A stretch of DNA of 64,000 nt from Rhynchopus sp. YZ270_cl-10 (GCA_964035575.1 OZ037834.1:837598-901597); one strand, 5' to 3'. Positions 26,646-37,392 are shown, counted from the first letter of the stretch. Notes: generated from the letters alone by a model not told the origin. Numbers and translations: made by a program.

Positions 26646-28097
26646 ATGCTGAGTTCAGTCAGATCCGCAGCACGTCCGGTCCTCGCCCGCCAGGCACGTA
26701 CCGCACTCACAACAGTATGTAAAAAAAAATATACATTTTTTCAAAAAAAAAAGGGGCGATAGAGAGCACTTCGGAGTTCAGTGCTTTCTTCCCCAAAAAA
26801 AACCCCCCTTTGTGTACAAAGCTGAAATCACACTGAAAAAAGGTAACAGATGCATGCAAAGACTGCTTTTGCGTGGCATGCTACACTACAGAGTATCAAA
26901 AAATCCTGATTTTCAAAAAAACACCCCCAAAAAAACACAGTCTGTGTACAGCTATGACACACTGAAGGCAAAGATTGAGAGGGAGCCACTTCTTACCGGG
27001 ACACTATACAAGCAGAGCGCTTTCCTGTATGTCACAACGTATATTTCTCAAAAAAAAGCGACCATGTGACCGGGTGGGTGGGTGTTAACGTGCCAATACC
27101 GCATGCAAGAAGCACGTTATTTAGCGTAAATTTAGTGTAACCCCAGGGTGAACATGGCCAGTATGTGGACAAGGATATGAGTAGTTATCAGATACTACTG
27201 GGTTCGCGATCAGGGATGCCTTGTGGATCCGGGTTAATGAAATAGCCGTCCCTCGTACAAGGGTACATCGTGCAACTTGTACTTTTGACACACTGGACAT
27301 CTAATCTTCTCTCTTATCATGTACGTTTACGGGTGTACATTTTTCCTCGTCCGAAAAAAAAAAAAGATAACCAAAAAAGTTGACGATGCAAGTCCAGAGT
27401 TCTTTTCTGAGACGCTTGAGAAACGCTTCCTCTGGTTTTCAAAATTTGTGAAATACTTGCGGGTACAGCTCGCTGTGGTTTCACCGCCACAAAGACTGTA
27501 TCATCAGCTTTTTTGTGGAAGTCAGTGAAGCGCGTTGCTTGCAGAGTAATGGATTTTAAAATTCCTCTCCACTGTTGCTTCGCTATGTGAGCTCGCTCCC
27601 AGGGCGCGCGCGAAAGGTCGCCAAAACTCCGTCTTTCCAACGCAGCTTCCAGTAATCATCGTACGATCTCTTATTAGTAGCTACTTGTTATTCGTAAGTC
27701 GCGCATTCAATTTGGCAGCTGTGTATGAGCCATTCTTTCCAAGCCAGAGCTTCGACGTTCTTAGCATCGTTTTTGACTCCCTTTCCCGTCGGACGCTTTC
27801 CGCCCTCCTTCCTTGAAGTCAAAAAAATTCTTCGCCTCAGTCAAAAAAAAAAACCTGCAGTGTGTTTTTCCACACTCACCACAAAAAATACACACACACA
27901 CACACAAAACTCACACAAGTAGGCTATACTCCGTTCAGTCGTTACCCACTTTAAATCTGTTATCAAACTTTTTTTTACACCACCACCACCACAGGAACGT
28001 GCGCGACAAGCAGCTGACGGACGTTTGGTTCGAGAACGCCGTCTTTTTCTACAGCCTTGCCCTCACACCCTTCTTCGCGCTGATGTACTTGCAGTAG
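26646..28097 (+). CDS. Small mitochondrial membrane protein (three exons)
   Basis: Exons 26646-26714, 26941-27026 and 27995-28097. Donors are GTATGT twice, acceptors are AACACAG and CACCACAG, and phases 0 and 2 join exactly. The product is ~84 residues: a classic mitochondrial presequence (MLSSVRSAARPVLARQARTA), a hydrophilic middle (SYDTLKAKIEREPLLTGTLY), then TDVWFENAVFFYSLALTPFF and ALMYLQ, a single membrane helix next to the C-terminus. Size and layout fit a small subunit of a respiratory complex or ATP synthase, but I cannot name it. The exons are too short to be found by reading-frame length; the support is the exact agreement of splice signals and phase. Confidence 0.7.
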
Positions 28098-29083
28098 ACT
28101 CTGCAGCACGCAAAAACGGGCGGGGGATTGGGTGGGTATTTGGGGTCGGGGGGGAATGGAAGAACAGGAATTTTTCCAAAAAAAAAAAAATGTGTACAGG
28201 GGATTGAGTCCCCGAAGTTTACATGATGTTGCCCTTTTAAGTTGAGGGTACGGTAGGCTGTGTAGGTATTTTACAAATGCACGACGAGAAAAAAAAATGG
28301 ATCCCTTTTTCTCTCTCCGCTTTTCTTTTGAACGTTCGAAAAAAAAAAAAACAAACAGTAGAACACAGAACCCGTCTGAAATGGAAAAAGGGCTGGGGGA
28401 AAAAAGGAAAGCGCGAAAAGAAAATAAGAGCAATCATACAGAAGGGGAGCAGGAAGGGGGTTTTTTGATAAAAGGCCTTCTTTCTTTAGTCTCTTCCCCT
28501 GCCTTTTTGTTCAAAGCTTTTTTTTTTGCCATATGCATCTAATCGATACGAAAACACAAAAGTCAATTTTTTTTCTTCTTCGACCCACCCTCTTTACCTT
28601 CTTTTCGTCAGAAAAGAATGCAAAATGAAATAACTTTTTCTTTTGTCACCTCATGAAATGAAGGAGGAAATAGAAACAACGCACTGTGAACACACTTTTG
28701 CGGTTCTAGGGACGAACCGCGCTGCAGAGAGCCACTCCTCATCAAACAGGTCGAGGTGTGTGCGTTTCACCACAAACCTCTCCCATGGGTTTTATCATGT
28801 GATGAGTGTTAAGTTTCTATTTCGAAAGCTTCTGGGTCACGCTGGTTAAACCGATCTGCGTCATCCGAACTGCAACACCCAAAGCTGCAGAGATTCCGAA
28901 TGAATGTCAAAAATCGCTCATCAAAAGGGGGCATGCTTAAACCCCCCTACTACCCTGCTTATTCAAACCACCCCACCCCCACAGGACTCCACAACCAGAC
29001 ACAAAGGGGGGTGGTGGGGGGGAGGAGTACCAAAAATGCTCTCTCCCCCCCCTCCTTTGTCGCGATCCCGGCCCTCATCAAAT
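28098..29083. other. Spacer
   Basis: AT-rich with A and T runs. Nothing recognisable apart from a possible acceptor (CCACCCCCACAG, about 28972-28983) ~100 bp before the CUB protein start. Confidence 0.45.
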
Positions 29084-32000
29084 ATGCTTCTTCTTCTTCT
29101 GCTCCTCCTCCCAGCCGTCTCCTCCACTACAATGGCACCCGTAACTTCCACGCCAGGCACACCTGCACCGACAATGGCACCTGTACAGTGCACCACCACG
29201 TACACGATGCTCGACACCGAAGGCTTCGTCGCGCATCTCAACTACTCAAACAACGAGGCGCTCTGCTGGGAGTTCCCGACCTGCGACGGGGTGCTGGAGC
29301 TGGTGTGGACGCAGTTTGACACGGAGGAGGGTTTTGACCGGGTTGTGGTGCAAAGTCGCATGACAGACGCAACCTATGTCACTGCATTCAACGAGAGTGG
29401 TCTGCGCACTGCGTCGGAGACAACCTCTGTATCAAGCCCAGCGCGGGTCAGTTTTTTGAGCGACAATTTAATTCTTAGACGAGGCTTCTCCTTCAGCTAC
29501 ACCTGCAACGAAGCGGCAGAGGGCTTCTGCACGGCGCTCGGCAACAACCAGGTCGGGTCCGCCACGCTTGCCGCAGCGCTTCCTGTGGAGGGGACCGCCT
29601 GCTTTACGTTGGCGTGCCCCAGCTTCTTCGACCTCTCTGTGGCCAGCTATTTTTCCGGCCGAACTGTCTTTGGTGGCCAGGGGAAGTCAACGGAACGCGG
29701 GGTAGCAAAATTTGACATAATTCCTGCCAATGAGGAGTCGCGCATCTCCTTTGTGGTGACCGCAGCGCTTGTAGGTGAGGTCCTTCCCTATACGATAGCG
29801 TGGGGCTGTGGAGTCGGCGCCCCGGACGTCACACCGCACACCGCAGCACCGCCACCGGACACTCCAGCCCCCCCACCTCCAGTCCTCGATGGTGCCCCCT
29901 GCCTCGAAACCGAAATCCTTTCAGACGAATTAGGAGTCATCAGTGTCGGGTCCCCCACTGTGGAGTACCTCCCCTCGCAGAGGAGCTGTTGGCTCATCCG
30001 TTGCGACGGGGATGTGGAGGTGTCGTGGGTGCGCTTTGACACAGAGGACTCCTTCGACTTTGTGCTTATCTTTGAGGACAACAAAATGGTGTTTGAGCAG
30101 TCCGGATACCACCCGGAGCTTTCCAACGCAACCTACGTTGGGCCGCTTCAGGTGGGGTTCATCAGCGACCAGGGGACAAATGCATTTGGCTTCGAACTCA
30201 ACTATGCTTGCGCATCCTCCAACAGCACAGCATGCACCACAGTCGACAAAGCAGGAACTGTCTCTCAGGAACTTGCCGCAGTCGAACTGGTTGAGGACGA
30301 AACCTCTGAAGCCTGCTGGACCTTCCTTTGCGCTGGGACCGTTGAGATCCGTGTTGCGGCGCTCTTCGGCGGCTCGCTTGAGATCACCAGCGGAGACACC
30401 CCGCTTTACAAGGCAGAGGCCTCCCGGTATCATTTGGCCGAAACCTACTCTGTGAGCGAACCTGTCAAAATCACGATGGTTCAGTCCTTCCATGCCACCT
30501 CGGCAGACTACATACGGTTTACCTGGGGGTGCAACGTGCCGGCGCCGACGTTGCCTACACCGCCGTGTGTTGCAACGGAGGTGCTGACCGATGGGTCGCT
30601 GAACCATACGCACCACCAAGGTGGGGAGAACCTCTGTTGGTCGATCGACTGTGACAGTGAGGTGCGGGTAGTGTTCACTGCCTTCGAAACGGCGCCGTCG
30701 CATGACTACTTAAGGATTGCTGAGGTGAAGCTGGACGGATCCATTGAGGAGGTGTTCCGTGGCTCAGGTGACGCTGTCGCAACGCATGTGACCTTGGTGC
30801 TGCAAGGCCCCTTGCTCATTCAATTCGTGAGCGATGTAGGTGAAGATGATCTAGGAGGGTTTTCCTTAGAATATTCCTGTCTTTTAGGAAAAACTTGTGC
30901 ATCCTTGGCAGGGACGTCTGGTTTGGTGTCAATGGATTTGCCGCGTGCGTTGGGGGCAACGTGCTGGGAGTTTAGCGGATGTGAAGGGACGGTGGAGGTG
31001 AAGCAGGCGTCGCATTTTGGGGGGTACATGCTGCTGGCAAATGCGTCTGGTCTGCAGGATACGCACTTCGCAGGGCTGGAGCCTGATGAGGGGAACCTCG
31101 ACAAAATCGCGGGGGTGGCGATTGAGGCGGCTGGGGCGGCTAATATTACCGCAAACATGCGCTGGCCGGACCTGGTCACTGCGTCGATTGCCCGCTTTAC
31201 GTGGGGCTGCAACGTACCTGCACCGGACCTCATCCCTGAAACACAGAACCCACCCCCCGTCAGCGACCAATGCGTCTCGGAGCTGCTTGCCCCCGGGCAC
31301 GGCGAGCTGCACCACACGAACTACAGCGCGAATGAGAACATCTGCTGGGAGCTGGGCTGTGCGGAGTACATAACCATTGACTGGCTGGCATTTGACACGG
31401 AGGCGTTCTACGACAAGGTGTCGGTGTACAGCCTGCAGGATGGGATGGAAACATTGGTGCTCGAAGCCTCCGGGGCAACTGCAGACAACGTCTCCCTGAT
31501 AGGCCCAGCATCGATCCGCTTTGTCAGCGACGACGTCGTCATGGGAGATGGGTTTTCCCTGCGTTACAGCTGTTTGGACTACACAGCGGCCCCGACAGAT
31601 GCACCTACCCTCGCCCCCACCGATGTGCCCAAAACGCTTGGACCAGGCAAAACATCAGAGCCCACAGCGGAGCCCACAGCAGCACCGACCCTCATCCCAG
31701 GGACCACAGCAGAACCCACCGCGGAACCCACCGCAATCCCTGACACTGCGGAACCCACTGCAGAGCCAACCGCCGAGCCAACTGCAGCCCCAACGGCAGT
31801 TCCGACAACGATACCAGACCCAGAGGACACTGCTGAGCCTACTACTGCACCGGTAAATGAGACGGCGGCTCCGACTGTTGTGCCTACTGCGATTCCGACT
31901 GCGGTGCCCACTGCGACTCCAACGGACGCACCTGCCACGGTTGTATGGTGTACGTCTGACCAGGAGTGCATGCAGTATGGTGACGCAGATGCACGGTGTG

Positions 32001-32863
32001 TTGCTGATGAGTGCGTCTGTGGAGATGGATTTCAGAAGCCTGTCCAGGCGGGGACCGGTGTGGTGTCGCATATATGTGTTGATGCTTCTACTCGCATTGC
32101 GGATGTGGTGCACTGCGCTTACGACGTGGCATGCGACGATGTCGCTCGCAACGCTGCGATCGCCTCAGGCCACGTGGCAAAGATCATCCCTGATGCCGCC
32201 ATCACCGAGACCAAGGAGCAATGTGGCTCCCTCAATGTCTTTGTGTTTGTCACAGATGTGCCTCTTCTTGACATTGCATCGCTTGACCTCGCGGCCGAAC
32301 TTACCTCCCAAATGGAAGCCACACAACAACACATCGGGAACGTTCTTTCTGCAGGTCTCGCCTCGCTTGATGCGTTGCGCTGTAGAAACATTGCAAACGC
32401 TGCGGTGGTGGTGCGGATTAATGATGTATGCAGTGCGCTGCAATGTGACGGTGGATATACGCTTCAAAATGGTGGCTGCGTCGAAGAGATCGCCAACGGT
32501 AGTGGCGGTGACAGCGGGGGTGGAAGTGACGCCCCGATTGGCGCGATTATCGGTGGTGTGATCGGAGGTGTGGTGCTGATCGTCATTGTCATCATCGCGG
32601 CAGTGTGTGTATGCAGACGTCCCTCCAAGCCCTCTGCTAACGAACCCTATGGTGCCGACAAAGACTTTGAAGACAACGAAGTTGCAGCAGCGGCAGCGGC
32701 GAAACGCAAAGGTGTCCACGAAGGCGTCATCGTGTACGACGAAAACGGGAAGGAGATCCCGGACACTGTTGTCATTACTGAGACCCCTGAAGAACCGGAG
32801 GTGGAAGTGGTACCAGTCTTCCCCCCATTCGTAGATGCCCCGCCGGAGAAGGATGAAGCATGA
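29084..32863 (+). CDS. Large CUB-domain type I membrane protein
   Basis: 1259 residues. The chosen ATG (29084) opens a signal peptide (MLLLLLLLLPAVSS); the frame is open 180 bp further upstream but without a sensible start. Four CUB-like modules share C..NYSxNExxCWE-x-CDG…FDTEExFDxV…FNESG/ASG…VxFxSDxxxxGFSxxYxC. Between them lie three shorter CUB-related modules (ACFTLACPS, ACWTFLCAG, TCWEFSGCEG), ending in WGCNVPAP-type linkers. Then come a mucin-like stalk of EPTAEPTAAPT repeats (~residues 860-950), a Cys-rich EGF-like stretch, one transmembrane helix (IGAIIGGVIGGVVLIVIVII) and a ~90-residue acidic cytoplasmic tail. CUB domains bind protein or sugar ligands outside the cell. A small paralogue is encoded at 43582-44367. 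Ligand unknown. Confidence 0.8.
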   Translation: MLLLLLLLLPAVSSTTMAPVTSTPGTPAPTMAPVQCTTTYTMLDTEGFVAHLNYSNNEALCWEFPTCDGVLELVWTQFDTEEGFDRVVVQSRMTDATYVTAFNESGLRTASETTSVSSPARVSFLSDNLILRRGFSFSYTCNEAAEGFCTALGNNQVGSATLAAALPVEGTACFTLACPSFFDLSVASYFSGRTVFGGQGKSTERGVAKFDIIPANEESRISFVVTAALVGEVLPYTIAWGCGVGAPDVTPHTAAPPPDTPAPPPPVLDGAPCLETEILSDELGVISVGSPTVEYLPSQRSCWLIRCDGDVEVSWVRFDTEDSFDFVLIFEDNKMVFEQSGYHPELSNATYVGPLQVGFISDQGTNAFGFELNYACASSNSTACTTVDKAGTVSQELAAVELVEDETSEACWTFLCAGTVEIRVAALFGGSLEITSGDTPLYKAEASRYHLAETYSVSEPVKITMVQSFHATSADYIRFTWGCNVPAPTLPTPPCVATEVLTDGSLNHTHHQGGENLCWSIDCDSEVRVVFTAFETAPSHDYLRIAEVKLDGSIEEVFRGSGDAVATHVTLVLQGPLLIQFVSDVGEDDLGGFSLEYSCLLGKTCASLAGTSGLVSMDLPRALGATCWEFSGCEGTVEVKQASHFGGYMLLANASGLQDTHFAGLEPDEGNLDKIAGVAIEAAGAANITANMRWPDLVTASIARFTWGCNVPAPDLIPETQNPPPVSDQCVSELLAPGHGELHHTNYSANENICWELGCAEYITIDWLAFDTEAFYDKVSVYSLQDGMETLVLEASGATADNVSLIGPASIRFVSDDVVMGDGFSLRYSCLDYTAAPTDAPTLAPTDVPKTLGPGKTSEPTAEPTAAPTLIPGTTAEPTAEPTAIPDTAEPTAEPTAEPTAAPTAVPTTIPDPEDTAEPTTAPVNETAAPTVVPTAIPTAVPTATPTDAPATVVWCTSDQECMQYGDADARCVADECVCGDGFQKPVQAGTGVVSHICVDASTRIADVVHCAYDVACDDVARNAAIASGHVAKIIPDAAITETKEQCGSLNVFVFVTDVPLLDIASLDLAAELTSQMEATQQHIGNVLSAGLASLDALRCRNIANAAVVVRINDVCSALQCDGGYTLQNGGCVEEIANGSGGDSGGGSDAPIGAIIGGVIGGVVLIVIVIIAAVCVCRRPSKPSANEPYGADKDFEDNEVAAAAAAKRKGVHEGVIVYDENGKEIPDTVVITETPEEPEVEVVPVFPPFVDAPPEKDEA

Positions 32864-33364
32864 ACAAAGAGGATAAAAAAGAAGGGAAAAATATAGATAT
32901 TACGCGCAGAGAAACACTCGTTTTTTTCACGGTGCGTCTGTTTTGTTTTTCTCAACGCCGCCTTTTTTTTTCATTTTTTTTTTCTTCATTTTTTTTCTCG
33001 GTATGATACTGTTTTCCATGGATACACACGTAAAGGAGTTCCGTGCTGTTTACAGCTCTCGATAGGCGATTGAGCTTATCTAACAACGACCAAAATAAAG
33101 AAAGTAAAGAAAAATAAGAAATGGGGGGAAAAATGGAGAGAAAAGAAACGAGATTTTCACAAAAAAAAAAAATGACAACAAAAGTTTTGTGAACGTCTAT
33201 TTTTAATAGGAATGAGAGCGGGGTGGATGGAGAGGAGGGGTTTTTGCTTCACCATCTGCAGAAAAGTAAAGTGAAAAGGAGTGTCTGAATGGGCAGGTAC
33301 AACTGCCCTCAACAGATTCAGGGGGGGCCGCCACCTAACAAAAGTTCTGTTGATCGTCAACAGA
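32864..33364. other. Spacer
   Basis: T-rich 3' flank of the CUB gene. A G-rich block near 33320 (GGGGGGGCCGCCACC) is the only feature. No gene. Confidence 0.4.
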
Positions 33365-33485
33365 ATTTACATTGCCCCGTTCTATAAAAAGGAATGGTAA
33401 AAAAGTTTTTAAAAAAACAGTGGATATTGCACAACTGTGGACAACACAACAGAGGCAACTACAGTACTCCAACAATTAATGAAAA
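33365..33485 (+). repeat. Dispersed repeat, copy 2
   Basis: CATTGCCCCGTTCTATAAAA, then GGAATGGTAAAAAAGTTTTT, then CAGTGGATATTGCACAACTG and the GAGGCAACTACAGTACTCCA block. A close copy is at 34204-34335 and a partial one at 20638-20710. Confidence 0.75.
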
Positions 33486-34203
33486 AAAGAAAAAGAAGAA
33501 AAAAACTCAACAAAGCTGAGCGTTGTTGTCCGCAGGGTACATTCTTTGCTTTCATCCAGACGGCTGGCAGCATACAGTGTCAGTCGGAGGCGCACCGCTG
33601 TGGCAACAACTACCCATGTTTTCCCCCATATTTTCCCAAAGGGCGCATTGTTGCACCCTCTCAAGATACTTTACATTCTCCTGAATGGAAAGCATCAAGA
33701 GAATTTATTTCCTTTTTTGAAAAAACCCCCTTTTTTTTATAGCGAACCTCGGAACTGTTTTTTCTTGAAATTATTCTTTTCTTTGAAACAATTAGAAAAA
33801 AAAAAGATTGACTGTATCTGTAGAGAACGTCCTTTTTTGTACTTTCTCTTAGAAAGTATCTGAAACTATTTTTTTTCTTTTTTTTTTTTTCCCACAAAAA
33901 AAAACAGTGGTACCTACCATAGTGTGAACTGCACCAAAAACTTTCTCTGTTATCATTATTACATAGTAATTGTCTGCGGGGGGATACGGTGGGACCAGGT
34001 GCTAAAAATGCTGTGATTCTCCCCATTTCAATTTGTTGGGCATTTGCACCTTTTGATCACTTGAGTTTTTCTTTTTGCCTTCCATGTTAACAGTGGTTCT
34101 GCGACCAAAAACTCCACCAAAATTTGAAAGAAACAAACCACTTCTATACCGTAGTAGAAAATGAATTGCCGGCTCCATTTTTTTCTTGGAGCTTCCAGGG
34201 ACC

Positions 34204-34335
34204 GTACATTGCTCCGTTCCATAAAGGAACGGTGAAAAAAAAAAGTTTTCAAATAACAGTACAGTGGAGATTTGCACAAAACTGTGGACAACACTACTGA
34301 GGCAACTACAGTACTCCAACATTTTTTTATCAAAA
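34204..34335 (+). repeat. Dispersed repeat, copy 3
   Basis: Same order of motifs as 33365-33485 (CATTGCTCCGTTCCATAAAG, GGAACGGTGAAAAAA, CAGTGGAGATTTGCACAAAA, GAGGCAACTACAGTACTCCA). Copies 2 and 3 are ~0.8 kb apart in direct orientation. Confidence 0.75.
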
Positions 34336-34512
34336 AATGAAAACAGAAGTCCTTGGGGATGGACGTTAAATGCATCCAGGGGTGGCAGCCTTTTTGTGGC
34401 ACCTCCTGAACCCCCTACGAAGGTCTGAGAAAAGGACTTTTTGAGGGGTTAAAAGGGTGCTTATCCTCTACAAGGTGTGAAAAAGGCACACACCCCAGCC
34501 TGATTGAACTAG

Positions 34513-34965
34513 GTACCCCCTACGGTAGTGGCTGCATATGTGTCTACATAGACGCTTTTGGTGCATAAACACGCAGTATGTTAAGCAATTATCACAAATA
34601 CAGCCACCATCAAGGCAGTGGTGGCTGCATCCGTGGTGCATACGCACATATGTACCCTAAAAGCACATACGCATGCAGCCACCACTGCCTTGATGGTAAA
34701 CATACAAAAAAACATTTTCAAACCCCCTACGGTAGTGGCTGCATATGTGTCGAAGTACACGCTTTTGGTGCATAAACACGCAGTATGTTATGGCAGTTCT
34801 CACAATACAGCCACCATCAAGGCAGTGGTGGCTGCATACGTATGTGCTTTTAGGGTACATATGTGCGTATGCACCACGGATGTAGCCACCGCTGCACTAA
34901 TAGTGGCTGTATTTGTGATAATTGCTTAACATACGTGTGTATGCACCAAAATCGTATACGTGCCA
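34513..34965. repeat. Nested direct and inverted repeat cluster
   Basis: ACCCCCTACGGTAGTGGCTG begins two direct copies (34513 and 34723). Between and after them GCCACCACTGCCTTGATGGT and its complement, and GGTGCATACGCACATATGTA and its complement, form several alternative stems of up to ~60 bp. The flanks GTATGTTAAGCAATTATCAC and its complement (near 34578 and 34912) enclose the cluster. Non-coding; probably nested MITEs. Confidence 0.7.
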
Positions 34966-35255
34966 TGTATTACACAGCATATGAAGCCACCACACTACTT
35001 CACCTCCCCCTTCTTTTACCTTCTTTACCCAACCTCATTCGACGCATTTTCTTGTTTGCCTCCTACCATGTTTCCCTGCTCGGGGGTGTTCTTCAAATAG
35101 CCATACATAGTTGTAGTCATGGCCTACTGCGGCAGAGTAGGCCAGACGACCATGTATGAATAATATCATTTTTTTGTTTTGTTTTTGCAGTTTTTTTTTT
35201 ATGTTTTTGTTTATGTTCAGTCTTCATTCTCCATCTTCAACGTTTCCTCACAACC

Positions 35256-35392
35256 TTCACCGTACACGACGGTGAAGTAAATGGCTTGACTTGTGGGGTT
35301 TACTTTGTGGTTTCATCGTTATAAGTCAACGATGAAAACACAAAGTAAAACCACAAGTCAAAGTCATTTACTTCACCGTCGTGTACGGTGAA
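35256..35392. mobile_element. 137-bp hairpin element
   Basis: TTCACCGTACACGACGGTGA…TTTCATCGTT pairs over ~60 bp with AACGATGAAA…CCGTCGTGTACGGTGAA, leaving a ~9-bp loop. A shorter, diverged relative is at 10495-10590. No clear target duplication. Confidence 0.75.
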
Positions 35393-35734
35393 CAAAGACA
35401 ACAACGAATTGCTAAGAAAAAAAAAAAGAAACGGGGTGTGTGCTGTGGAAAACCCCCCCCTGCCTTCGAAACCATCGTAGCATCTGATAGCAATTACTTT
35501 GTTTTGTTTTGTCTTTTTTCTCTTTTTTTTTTTTTCAGTGCCTGCGTCCGCCGATGAACGGTGAGGCGTTGTGTATTTGCAAAAGCTTCTCCTTTAAAAG
35601 GATGACTAATCACGTAAGGCTTAAGATATATGCGCACGAGAGGCACATTCATCTTTCAAGTTTTTGTGGGGAGAACATTTTTTGTGTGATCCCTCAAACC
35701 ATATACTAATCAATTTATTTGATTTGCATATGAT

Positions 35735-35894
35735 TGGTGCTCCTGAAATAAAAAATTACCAAGTACGCAACAACTACGCACTAAGTACGCAACAAGTACG
35801 CAATATAGGGTATTCCTGTATTTTTTTTTTTTTTTTTTTTTTCCGTACACAAAGTGCGCAACAAGTACGCAAAATGGGGTTTTCAGGAGCACCA
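35735..35894. mobile_element. 160-bp MITE with TGGTG termini, TSD ATGAT
   Basis: Ends TGGTGCTCCTGAAA and TTTCAGGAGCACCA, flanked by ATGAT (35730-35734 and 35895-35899). The interior carries ~5 copies of a AAGTACGCAACA unit and a 24-bp T run. The end sequence is closest to that of 3149-3648. Confidence 0.88.
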
Positions 35895-35919
35895 ATGATG
35901 AAAATATCTTTCAAGTTTT

Positions 35920-35966
35920 CCTCCCTCCTCCTCCTCCTCCTCCCTCCTCCTCCTCCTCCTCCTCCT
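35920..35966 (+). repeat. (TCC)n tract
   Basis: Interrupted TCC microsatellite at the left edge of the stack of YR-element ends. Confidence 0.8.
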
Positions 35967-36267
35967 CTACAGTAAACTTGTTTAAGAAGCTTTGCTTCGA
36001 CTCAGGAGTCTTTCAAGATATAGAATGACTAATGCAGCATGCCCCTCATGGGCTTACCACTTACGGTTAGTAAGGTTGGAACGAGGATCGATGGGGAACC
36101 CAAAACACACAAAACACACAAACACACATTCACGAATCAGAATTTTGTCTTTTGCTTCCCCAGTATCGCCCTCTGTACGTACTCCTCTCCTCATCTACGG
36201 AAAAAAGAATCTCCCCCCGCCCCCCTTTTTTAGTTTACTTGTATACTCGTCTTTATCTTGTAAAGAC
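35966..36267 (+). mobile_element. Solo terminal unit, YR-element family B, copy 1
   Basis: A ~300-bp unit starting ACAGTAAACTTGTTTAAGAA and GACTCAGGAGTCTTT and ending TTGTAAAGACTCC, bounded by TCC tracts. It repeats almost identically at 36452-36754. Its start resembles that of the family A unit (CCAGTTAACTTGTTTAAAGC), suggesting a related YR element whose interior has been lost. Fossil remnant; the pair looks recent. Confidence 0.6.
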
Positions 36268-36451
36268 TCCTCCTCCTCCTCCTCCTCCTCCTCCTCCTCC
36301 TCCTCCTCCTCCTCCTCCTCCTCCTCCTCCTCCTCCTCCTCCTCCTCCTCCTCCTCCTCCTCCTCCTCCTCCTCCTCCTCCTCCTCCTCCTCCTCCTCCT
36401 CCTCCTCCTCCTCCTCCTCCTCCTCCTCCTCCTCCTCCTCCTCCTCCTCCT
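36268..36451 (+). repeat. (TCC)n tract, ~184 bp
   Basis: About 61 uninterrupted TCC units. The long Ser, Pro or Glu homopolymer frames here are artefacts of the microsatellite. Confidence 0.95.
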
Positions 36452-36754
36452 CTACAGTAAACTTGTTTAAGAAGCTTTGCTTCGACTCAGGAGTCTTTCA
36501 AGATATAGAATGACTAATGCAGCATGCCCCTCATGGGCTTACCACTTACGGTTAGTAAGGTTGGAACGAGGATCGATGGGGAACCCAAAACACACAAAAC
36601 ACACAAACACACATTCACGAATCAGAATTTTGTCTTTTGCTTCCCCAGTATCGCCCTCTGTACGTACTCCTCTCCTCATCTACGGAAAAAAGAATCTCCC
36701 CCCGCCCCCCTTTTTTAGTTTACTTGTATACTCGTCTTTATCTTGTAAAGACTC
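36452..36754 (+). mobile_element. Solo terminal unit, YR-element family B, copy 2
   Basis: Near-identical to 35966-36267 and again followed by a TCC tract (36755-36785). Confidence 0.6.
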
Positions 36755-36783
36755 CTCCTCCTCCTCCTCCTCCTCCTCCTCCT

Positions 36784-37087
36784 CCCCAGTTAACTTGTTT
36801 AAAGCAGCTTTGCTGCGACATGGGGAGATCTGGTGTTTAGTATGAATAAAAATAAAAGCTTTGCCCCATTCATGTTTTTTGTTTTTTTACCACTTTGCAT
36901 TGCAAAGGCTGGAAAGGCGAAGGAAAACACCACTCACCTTCATCAGGGAAAAATCTCTGTTTTCGGGTGGTCTCTTTTCCTTCCCTCGTACGTCACAATA
37001 AAGAAACCCCTTCCCTCGCATTTTTTCACGACATTGTTTTTGGGTTTGGGTAATGTTCACGGGCTATTCTCTATACACCAGATCTCC
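36784..37087 (+). mobile_element. Solo terminal unit, YR-element family A
   Basis: A complete A+B terminal unit (CCCCAGTTAACTTGTTTAAA … CACCAGATCTCC) identical in layout to 41833-42134. It stands alone, with TCC tracts on both sides, directly left of the full element. Fossil of an element of the same family. Confidence 0.75.
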
Positions 37088-37160
37088 TCCTCCTCCTCCT
37101 CCTCCTCCTCCTCCTCCTCCTCCTCCTCCTCCTCCTCCTCCTCCTCCTCCTCCTCCTCCT
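37084..37160 (+). repeat. (TCC)n tract, ~77 bp
   Basis: Separates the solo unit from the start of the full YR element. Confidence 0.95.
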
Positions 37161-37392
37161 CCCCAGTTAACTTGTTTAAAGCAGCTTTGCTGCGACATGG
37201 GGAGATCTGGTGTTTAGTATGAATAAAAATAAAAGCTTTGCCCCATTCATGTTTTTTGTTTTTTTTACCACTTTGCATTGCAAAGGCTGGAAAGGCGAAG
37301 GAAAACACCACTCACCTTCATCAGGGAAAAATCTCTGTTTTCGGGTGGTCTCTTTTCCTTCCCTCGTACGACACAAAAAAAAAAAAAAAAAA

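Noticed and set aside
28904-29083. Earlier ATG for the large CUB protein
   Set aside because: The upstream 60 codons are Pro/Gly-rich without protein character; the later ATG opens a textbook signal peptide.
35992-37222. Poly-Ser, poly-Pro and poly-Glu open frames
   Set aside because: These are translations of (TCC)n microsatellites.
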